64,000 bases of DNA from an uncultured Acidobacteriaceae bacterium (lineage in GTDB: Bacteria; Acidobacteriota; Terriglobia; Terriglobales; Acidobacteriaceae). A model generated the notes under the pieces. That model ran no database searches. It was given only the letters and a program-made list of their open reading frames with translations, and was not told the DNA's origin. Position numbers and translations under genes: made by a program. The number at the start of each line of letters is the position of its first letter. Position 1 is the first letter of the stretch. The stretch lies in assembly GCA_903911925.1 (NCBI GenBank), contig CAIWFH010000110.1, forward strand, positions 30,958-94,957. Reading direction: 5' to 3'. Shown here one piece after another: positions 8,135 to 13,783 of the stretch.

Positions 8135-8677
8135 ATGTGGAATATCAGACCCTCAGAAGCACCGAATACCCCGCCAGAACAGGCAGCAACGAGCCGGGAA
8201 CCTGTTCAACCTATCTCCAGCATTGAAAGTGCAGTCCGCAACCAGTCCTCGTTAAGTAAAGGCTGGGTGATCAAAGGCGATATCTGCGGTTCGGATCCAT
8301 TGTTTATCGATTGCCGGGTCGAGGGCAGCATCAGCCTCCCGGGAGAGCTTGTGACGATTGGCCGCAACGCCGAGATAATGGCAGCCATCACCGCCGGGGA
8401 CATTGTGGTTCTGGGCACCGTGTGCGGCGATGTGGTTGCAACGAATCGGCTTGAGATTCGCGCCCAGGGTGTAGTGACGGGTAATGTAACAGCGTCCCGG
8501 CTCAGCATTGAGGATGGGGCCTGGTTCAAGGGCGGCGTGAACACGCTGAACGGCAAGGCGGACGAGGCAGAGAGTGCGGGCGCGGAACCTGCGGCGCGGG
8601 GAACCATCCGGATCCGCCAGGCAAAGCCCTCACGGCCAGAGGGTCTGCCTGGGCTCCCAATTCCCATGTCGGCATAG
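8135..8677 (+). CDS. Bactofilin (polymer-forming cytoskeletal protein)
   Basis: Bactofilins are small proteins that polymerise without nucleotide into filaments near the membrane, often placing cell-wall or polar proteins. Residues about 43-145 form the right-handed beta-helix core, seen as short hydrophobic repeats with glycine turns (GWVIKGDICGSDPLFIDCRVEG, then GELVTIGRNAEIMAAITAGD and LEIRAQGVVTGNVTASRLSI). Both ends are disordered, the C-terminus being basic and proline-rich, as is common. At 180 aa the length fits the family. The ATG at 8135 is the first in frame, though no strong ribosome site is visible. A clear terminator follows. It stands alone between the two duplicated pairs. Confidence 0.8.
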   Translation: MWNIRPSEAPNTPPEQAATSREPVQPISSIESAVRNQSSLSKGWVIKGDICGSDPLFIDCRVEGSISLPGELVTIGRNAEIMAAITAGDIVVLGTVCGDVVATNRLEIRAQGVVTGNVTASRLSIEDGAWFKGGVNTLNGKADEAESAGAEPAARGTIRIRQAKPSRPEGLPGLPIPMSA

Positions 8678-8713
8678 CTTCAGGGACCGATCAGGTCCTG
8701 TCTCCTCCACTTT

Positions 8714-8765
8714 CTCTCGCGGTGGCCACTTGCGCAACGGCCCGGCCGCCGCGAGAGCTTTTTTG
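8714..8765 (+). terminator. Rho-independent terminator after bactofilin
   Basis: CTCTCGCGGTGGCC (8714-8727) pairs with GGCCGCCGCGAGAG (8744-8757), one G-U pair aside, and a run of six T follows at 8759-8764. The position 36 bases after the bactofilin stop codon fits well. Confidence 0.85.
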
Positions 8766-8886
8766 AGGCAGAAGTGAGCGAAATCACACACAAGGCCGTT
8801 AAGCACTTTAAGCACACTGAGATTCAAAAGTATATCTCAGGCATTAGCGGGATCTTGCGTGGGATGAAAGGCGCGAGACAGCCGTG

Positions 8887-8932
8887 CGATGTGATTTATC
8901 TCACATCGTTCCGGGCGCGGTATACCTATATT
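8887..8932 (+). promoter_or_regulatory. CRP/FNR-family palindrome with a -10 box
   Basis: A perfect palindrome, CGATGTGA-N6-TCACATCG at 8887-8908, contains the CRP core TGTGA-N6-TCACA. A -10-like TATATT follows at 8927-8932. If transcription starts about 7 bases later (near 8939), the palindrome centre is at -41.5, the standard class II activator position. The downstream gene is the PD-(D/E)XK-like copy 2 at 9139, with a leader of about 200 bases. The rest of the 8766-9138 spacer shows nothing clear. Confidence 0.6.
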
Positions 8933-9138
8933 GTGGGAATGCGGGCGAGACATTCAGCCCACTCTATTTGGATTCCTGCAACCCTACGGCCTTTGCACGT
9001 TGGCCTGGTTCTTTGGCCTTGCTTTTCCAGCGTTTTTTGGTGAGAGAAGAATCCGTAACCCGGTGAATTTGTTTTGCGTTCGATGAACTGCCGGAGTACG
9101 GTGCGGCAACAAACGCGGATGATTTAGAAGGAGAAGCA

Positions 9139-9807
9139 ATGAGTGTTCTGGCCCAGGTTTCAAGCAAGCCACTGCCGTGGCGTGTCACCGTTGGAGCTGA
9201 AGGAATTGCCGCCGCGCAATTTGCACGGTGCGGGTTTGACGTGTCGGTGCAATCGGGCCGCGACAAGCCAACCTACGACCTCGTTGTGGCCAAATCCGGC
9301 AACCTGCTTAAGGTGTCGGTCAAGGGCAGCGACGACGGCAGTTGGGCCCTGACTCAGCCTTACCTGAAGCGCGTGACCGATCTGCTGGGCCGGAGAGCCA
9401 ATTTTCTGGGGGCGATCGCCCAGTGGCAAGACCACCTGGGCTCGCGGGCTATCTGCTGCCTGGTTCAGTTCCAGGACGTGTCGATTGATGAACTACCCCG
9501 CATCTATCTTGCATCGCCGCAGGAAGTCGCCCAGAAGTTGAGGGAGACGGTGGAGCGGCTGGGGATTTCGACACTCTACGAGAGATACGAATGGACACCC
9601 GCCGGTGAAGAATCCGGAGCGACCGAGGCACTGCCGTCCGCCTGGGCTTTTTCAGAGTCGCGGATTCAAGAACTGCTCAGCAAGGCGAACGAGATCGTGC
9701 TCCCCAAGCCGACGCTGCTTACGAGAGTGAAGTCTCCCGCTGGCGAGTGGACCTCAGGCGTTGATGCGCGCGGCAATGGCGAGACGGCGATTGGATTGAG
9801 CGCCTGA
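9139..9807 (+). CDS. PD-(D/E)XK-like protein, copy 2
   Basis: This 222-aa paralogue of the 5005-5670 product is roughly two-thirds identical by eye over the first 170 residues. It keeps Glu21 (AEGIAAAQFARCGFDV), Asp47 (YDLVV) and Lys62 in the strand LLKVSVKGS, so the nuclease-like triad is more complete than in copy 1. The usual Glu or Gln two residues before the lysine is Ser60. The C-terminal 50 residues have diverged between the copies. The start ATG at 9139 has AAGGAG upstream in the same context as copy 1. A CRP-type site lies 230 bases upstream. The gene converges on pit2 with a 28-base gap. Function is unknown; a DNA-binding or nuclease-derived fold is an inference. Confidence 0.6.
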   Translation: MSVLAQVSSKPLPWRVTVGAEGIAAAQFARCGFDVSVQSGRDKPTYDLVVAKSGNLLKVSVKGSDDGSWALTQPYLKRVTDLLGRRANFLGAIAQWQDHLGSRAICCLVQFQDVSIDELPRIYLASPQEVAQKLRETVERLGISTLYERYEWTPAGEESGATEALPSAWAFSESRIQELLSKANEIVLPKPTLLTRVKSPAGEWTSGVDARGNGETAIGLSA

Positions 9808-9835
9808 ACCGGTGTGCCGCAGCCTGACAGCTCGA

Positions 9836-11491
9836 TCAGGAAATAGAGCGGAAGAACCAGAAGAGCAATCCTGACAGTAACGCGGCTGCGGGCAAGGTGA
9901 AGACCCAGCCTGCAGCGATATTGCGGACAGTGGAAAAATGCAGCCCGCTGCCGTTGGCTGTCATGGTTCCAGCCACGCCGGAACTGAGAATATGCGTCGT
10001 TGAGACCGGCAGCCCAAAGTTGTCGGCCGCGAAAATCGTTGCCATGGCCACAATTCCAGCACTGGCGCCCTGCGCATAGGTGAGGTGGTCCTTGCCGATC
10101 TTTTCGCCCACGGTGACCACGACGCGTCTCCATCCGACCATTGTTCCCAAGCCCAATGCCAACGCAACAGCAACCTTGACCCAGTCAGGGATGAACTTGG
10201 TGGCCTTGTCCACCTTGACCTTGTAGTTTTTGAGGGCGGCGTTTTCCTGGGCGGTGAAGGAGGGGTTGCCGCTCTTTTGCATCAGGCGGATGGCCTCGCT
10301 GGCCACGTACATGTCGTTGCGAACGTTGGTCTGGTCCTGCGGGGGAACGGACTTGAAGACCTTGTAAAGCGCCACTTCGTGGTTCAGGTCTTCGACCAGT
10401 TCTCGAAGGGCCAGAATTGTATCCGGCTGAAGTTGCTTGGTGCGGATATAGTCGGTGACCTCAGCGCGGGCGTCCTCCCCGAGAATCCCGCTCTTGTCGA
10501 CATGGCGATCAAGGATGTGGCCTGCCTGCTCTGAGGCGGCGATGAAGTCCTGGATATCGTGCGCGGTCACGGCGTGGTTGAGCGCGTAAGCCGTGGGAAC
10601 CGTCCCGATGAGAATGAGCATGATCAGTCCCATGCCCTTCTGGCCGTCGTTTGATCCGTGAAAGAAACTTACGCCCGTGCAGGTAAGCACCATCAGGGTG
10701 CGGATAGGCCACGGCGGAGGCTGATCGTTCTTGGGCGCTTCGTAAAGGGCCGGATACTTGATAAGCCGTTTGGAGATAAGGATCAGCAGCCCGGCAAAGC
10801 CGAAGCCCAGGATAGGCGAAATCAGCAGGACCTTGAGAACCTTGATGGCCTGTTCCCAATCCACGCCTGAAGTGCCGATGTGCGGATTGAACAACTGGTT
10901 GGCAATGCCGACGCCGATGATGGAACCGACCATGGTGTGAGAACTGGAGGCCGGCAAGCCAAACCACCAGGTGCCGAGATTCCACAGAATGGCGGCGATC
11001 AACAGCGCAAAGACCATGGCGAAGCCTGCCCCGGAACTGACCTGAATAATGAGTTCAACGGGCAGCAGCGTGATGACGGCAAAAGCGACGGTGCCAGTGG
11101 AAGCAAGCACACCGGCCAGGTTGCAGATGCCGGACCAGACCACGGCAACGTTGGGATCGAGCGAATGGGTATAGATGACCGTTGCAACGGCGTTGGCTGT
11201 GTCGTGGAATCCGTTGACAAATTCAAAGCCTAGAGCGATCAGCAGAGCGAGGCCGAGCAGCAAGTATGGCCAGATGCTGGTGATGGTTACGGAGTCAAGA
11301 TCTTTGGCAAGATGAAAGCCGATGTAGCCAAGGCCGCTGAGCAGCGCGATGACAAAGAATGCAACGCCTCTGCGGCTTGTCTTCTTTTTCATCTTTCGAT
11401 CAAGAAGAGTTGGGCCTGCGGAGTGAGTTGCAGGCGCAGGAAGAGTTGCAGTCGCTGGAAGCTCCTGAACAAGTGTCGCCAAGTCGGCCAT
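9836..11491 (-). CDS. pit: PiT-family inorganic phosphate transporter, copy 2
   Basis: This phosphate permease of the inner membrane has the PiT signatures GFHDTANAVATVIYTHS, HGSNDGQKGMG and STTHILSSGVAG. The long hydrophilic loop (HDIQDFIAASEQAGH to KFIPDWVK) is shared with copy 1, but the extra membrane stretch of about 90 residues is missing: SKRLIKYPALYEAPKND joins the two halves directly. The length of 551 aa is still above the 400-500 typical of the family because of the loop. The start is the ATG at 11491 (MADLATLVQE), without a strong ribosome site. A 15-bp palindrome stands just upstream. Like copy 1, it faces a PD-(D/E)XK-like gene. Confidence 0.9.
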   Translation of the reverse strand: MADLATLVQELPATATLPAPATHSAGPTLLDRKMKKKTSRRGVAFFVIALLSGLGYIGFHLAKDLDSVTITSIWPYLLLGLALLIALGFEFVNGFHDTANAVATVIYTHSLDPNVAVVWSGICNLAGVLASTGTVAFAVITLLPVELIIQVSSGAGFAMVFALLIAAILWNLGTWWFGLPASSSHTMVGSIIGVGIANQLFNPHIGTSGVDWEQAIKVLKVLLISPILGFGFAGLLILISKRLIKYPALYEAPKNDQPPPWPIRTLMVLTCTGVSFFHGSNDGQKGMGLIMLILIGTVPTAYALNHAVTAHDIQDFIAASEQAGHILDRHVDKSGILGEDARAEVTDYIRTKQLQPDTILALRELVEDLNHEVALYKVFKSVPPQDQTNVRNDMYVASEAIRLMQKSGNPSFTAQENAALKNYKVKVDKATKFIPDWVKVAVALALGLGTMVGWRRVVVTVGEKIGKDHLTYAQGASAGIVAMATIFAADNFGLPVSTTHILSSGVAGTMTANGSGLHFSTVRNIAAGWVFTLPAAALLSGLLFWFFRSIS

Positions 11492-11509
11492 TAGATATCA
11501 CCAATGCGG

Positions 11510-11524
11510 CCGGAATCATTCCGG
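11510..11524. promoter_or_regulatory. 15-bp palindrome upstream of pit2
   Basis: CCGGAATCATTCCGG is a perfect palindrome about one central base, 19 bases before the pit2 start codon, where a repressor could block translation or early transcription. No regulator gene is adjacent. The rest of the 11492-11781 spacer holds no recognisable gene. Confidence 0.4.
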
Positions 11525-11781
11525 GGACGCCTGGGCCTCCAGTGTGCAGACTGTACAACGGGAACTTTTAGAAAATAGAAAGGAGTTGACCTGCGGCAGG
11601 AAGTGTTACAGCCAGATAAATAGGCGTCCATATAACCCCAACAACCACATATGCGCAGTTGTTTGCTCGGTGAGCCCAGGAAAAAGGCTCTGCTTCAAAG
11701 ATTCTACACCGGGGGGGTAAGGAAGCGGTGGAAATCAGGAGGAATTCCGGCAGGAAGTGGAACAGACGGCAGGGCTGCGGG

Positions 11782-11952
11782 TCAGCATTGTGCCAGTCGC
11801 CTCAAGGTTTCCCGGTATCTTTCGATGACGCGTTGCGCAACTTCGAGATGCTCTGCCAATTCGGGGTCATCTTTAGCCTTTTTTATGAGTTCTGTCCAAA
11901 GACGGCTGTGGCGATCTTTGCCGGATTCGGTCTCTTTTTCCATAATCCCCAT
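11782..11952 (-). CDS. Small charged helical protein, 56 aa, behind the methyltransferase gene
   Basis: A short frame starts MGIMEKETESGKDRHS and ends in REIERYRETL-like helix sequence (VAQRVIERYRETLRRLAQC). It is strongly charged, probably all helical, and contains no domain I recognise. The ATG at 11952 has GGAG four bases upstream; a second ATG at 11943 is possible. It begins 27 bases after the methyltransferase stop on the same strand, so it is probably co-transcribed. It may be a real member of the restriction-modification locus, or chance; length and charge pattern favour a real gene. Confidence 0.5.
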   Translation of the reverse strand: MGIMEKETESGKDRHSRLWTELIKKAKDDPELAEHLEVAQRVIERYRETLRRLAQC

Positions 11953-11979
11953 CGTCTCCGAAATGGCGCCCCGGATTTC

Positions 11980-12984
11980 TTAAACCGCAATCAACTGCCG
12001 CTGAAAGCCCAACTCGTCCTCAATCGAAACAGGCTCATCGCGCAAGATTCGGGCGTAGATTTCCCTAATCCGAGATTCCGGCATTCCCTTGGGAACAAAT
12101 CGAAGCACCGAAGCGGCGACGTACTCGCGGCTAAGCTCAAAGGCCAGCCATTTACGCCCCTCAGCCTCCGCAACCATGCCAGTGGTATTGGAGCCTGCGA
12201 AGATGTCCACAACAAGGTCGCCTGGATCAGTCAACATGCGCACGAAAAACTCAGGCAACTTGGCGGGGAAGCGTGCTGGATGGCCCTTAATTCCCAGTGA
12301 TTTGCAGGCTCCCAGGTAGATACCGTTGCTCTCAGAATTCGAAATTTGCAAAAGATTGGAAGGTATCGCCCCGCCGTTATCGGTTGAGAACGCAAGGCCA
12401 ATCTCATGTCCGGAAGGCCTTAGCTTTGGCTTGTAGAACGCGGCGGGATCTTCCAGCAACTTCTTCATTCGCGCACTGTATTCCGTCAGAACATTCGAAA
12501 CATTCGCCTTTGGCCACTCTGAGCGCGAAAACCACCAAATAGTGTTTACTGTATCTTTAGCGCGAATCTTCCTTTTGTTTACCCACTCAATCGGACTCGG
12601 CAACTTGGATGGGTTGTGCCAAAGAAACTCCTGGGCCAAGTGAAACCCCAATTCGTCGCAAAAACGCAGCAGCACTCGGAACTGATAGAGGCTTCGCACT
12701 GGGACGCCCTTTTGGTACGCTCCTCCGAGGTCGAGAACAAAACTCCCGTCTTCGCACAGCTTTCGATGAACTAGCCGCCCAAAATCCATCAGCCAATCCA
12801 CATATCCAGCTTGGTCGTGGTTGCCGTACTCCTTTTGACGCTGAAGGGCGAATGGCGGGCTGGTGACAACTAGGTTGACAGATCCGTCTGGCAGATCGCC
12901 GAGCAGACGTAACGAGTCGCCGACGTATGCAGCGCCAAGCTGGGTCGTATAGGCGGGTCCGGCGGAGATGGGGGTTGCCGACAT
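11980..12984 (-). CDS. PvuII-type DNA (cytosine-N4) methyltransferase
   Basis: The enzyme methylates the host's own sites so that the partner endonuclease at 13281 does not cut them. It matches the PvuII methyltransferase closely from memory: GDSLRLLGDLPDGSVNLVVTSPPFALQR (catalytic TSPPF motif, residues 41-45), SFVLDLGGAYQKGVP, FNPSKLPSPIEWVNKRKIR-like sequence, and VDIFAGSNTTG (AdoMet-binding motif) near the C-terminus. This catalytic-before-AdoMet order is the beta class. Its 334 aa compare with about 336 for M.PvuII, which makes N4-methylcytosine in CAGCTG; specificity here is inferred. It diverges from the controller and endonuclease genes over a shared 63-base spacer. Codons look less GC-rich than in flanking genes, fitting transfer. 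Confidence 0.92.
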   Translation of the reverse strand: MSATPISAGPAYTTQLGAAYVGDSLRLLGDLPDGSVNLVVTSPPFALQRQKEYGNHDQAGYVDWLMDFGRLVHRKLCEDGSFVLDLGGAYQKGVPVRSLYQFRVLLRFCDELGFHLAQEFLWHNPSKLPSPIEWVNKRKIRAKDTVNTIWWFSRSEWPKANVSNVLTEYSARMKKLLEDPAAFYKPKLRPSGHEIGLAFSTDNGGAIPSNLLQISNSESNGIYLGACKSLGIKGHPARFPAKLPEFFVRMLTDPGDLVVDIFAGSNTTGMVAEAEGRKWLAFELSREYVAASVLRFVPKGMPESRIREIYARILRDEPVSIEDELGFQRQLIAV

Positions 12985-12994
12985 TGTTACCTCA

Positions 12995-13012
12995 TACAGT
13001 CTATAGACTGTA
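12995..13012. promoter_or_regulatory. 18-bp controller-box palindrome of the R-M system
   Basis: TACAGTCTATAGACTGTA is a perfect 18-bp palindrome in the spacer between the divergent methyltransferase and controller genes, 10 bases from the former start and 35 from the latter. AGTC/GACT half-sites are the hallmark of C-protein operators in PvuII-like systems. A second, weaker site may follow (GACTGTAGATTT), as C-boxes are usually double. Confidence 0.7.
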
Positions 13013-13047
13013 GATTTCAGCTTAGCACGGGGCGAGCATGAAAGGAG

Positions 13048-13284
13048 ATGACGCCCTCAAAACCTAAGATTACCGCCCGCGCCAGGTTTGCGGTCAACCT
13101 GAGATGCGCACGATTGGCCCTGGGATTATCACAAGAGGAACTTGCAGCTCGTGCCAGCCTACATCGGAACTATATCGGGAGTGTAGAACGAAACGAAAAA
13201 AACATATCAATTGACAGTATGGAGCGGCTTGCAGATGTCCTCGGAGTTGATGTCATAGACCTGCTCGCTCGAGAGCGGTCATGA
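13048..13284 (+). CDS. Restriction-modification controller protein (C protein), HTH-XRE
   Basis: This 78-aa DNA-binding protein has one helix-turn-helix of the Cro/C1/XRE type ([47 protein letters not shown]). In PvuII-like systems the controller protein binds boxes in its own promoter, first activating then limiting its own gene and the endonuclease gene. This delays restriction until DNA is methylated. The gene overlaps the endonuclease start by four bases (ATGA), the arrangement known for PvuII. AAAGGAG directly abuts the ATG at 13048, which is very tight spacing, so weak translation or a nearby alternative start is possible. The 18-bp palindrome lies just upstream. Confidence 0.88.
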   Translation: MTPSKPKITARARFAVNLRCARLALGLSQEELAARASLHRNYIGSVERNEKNISIDSMERLADVLGVDVIDLLARERS

Positions 13285-13775
13285 AAGCCCATTCCGATCA
13301 AGCAAAACTTCGAGCTCTGATGCCTGGGATACGGAAGCTTCAGAAGCTGGCTTCTAAACATGGGATTGACGACATCTTTCAAGACAATGGCGGAAAGATC
13401 CTCCAAATTCTCCTACTAACAGGATTAACGATTCTTCCAGGGCGTGAAGGAAACGACGCCTTTGATGAGAACGGCCACGAATACGAGCTGAAGTCTGTAA
13501 ACATCCATCTCACCTCAAGCTTCTCCACCCACCATCATATGAACCCGCATATCATCGCGAAGTACAGGCTGGTGGATTGGATTTTCGCCATTTACGACGG
13601 AATCGAACTTGTCGAAATGTATCTTTTGACGCCAGCCGACATCGAACCGTATTTCGAGAAATGGGCCAAGAAATGGGCAGATGACGGCAACAAGGACATC
13701 AACAACCCAAAGATCCCAGTTAAGTTTGTTCGCGAAAACGGAAAGTCAATCTACGAGGCCGCAAACTACCGTTAG
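13281..13775 (+). CDS. PvuII-type restriction endonuclease
   Basis: This homodimeric type II endonuclease cuts unmethylated DNA; PvuII cleaves CAGCTG to blunt ends. The 164-aa sequence matches R.PvuII (157 aa) along its whole length from memory. It has [36 protein letters not shown] with the catalytic residues Asp59, Glu69 and Lys71 (PvuII Asp58, Glu68, Lys70), [16 protein letters not shown] (recognition histidines), and [13 protein letters not shown] near the end. All catalytic residues are intact, so it is likely active. It shares a four-base overlap with the controller gene and ends 8 bases before the convergent scpA stop. The gene is visibly more AT-rich than its neighbours. Confidence 0.93.
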   Translation: MKAHSDQAKLRALMPGIRKLQKLASKHGIDDIFQDNGGKILQILLLTGLTILPGREGNDAFDENGHEYELKSVNIHLTSSFSTHHHMNPHIIAKYRLVDWIFAIYDGIELVEMYLLTPADIEPYFEKWAKKWADDGNKDINNPKIPVKFVRENGKSIYEAANYR

Positions 13776-13783
13776 ACTTTGCG

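Noticed and set aside
8940..9043. A leaderless ORF starting at the predicted CRP-dependent transcription start
   Set aside because: 34 codons with Trp/Pro-rich random-looking sequence; more likely chance within the leader.
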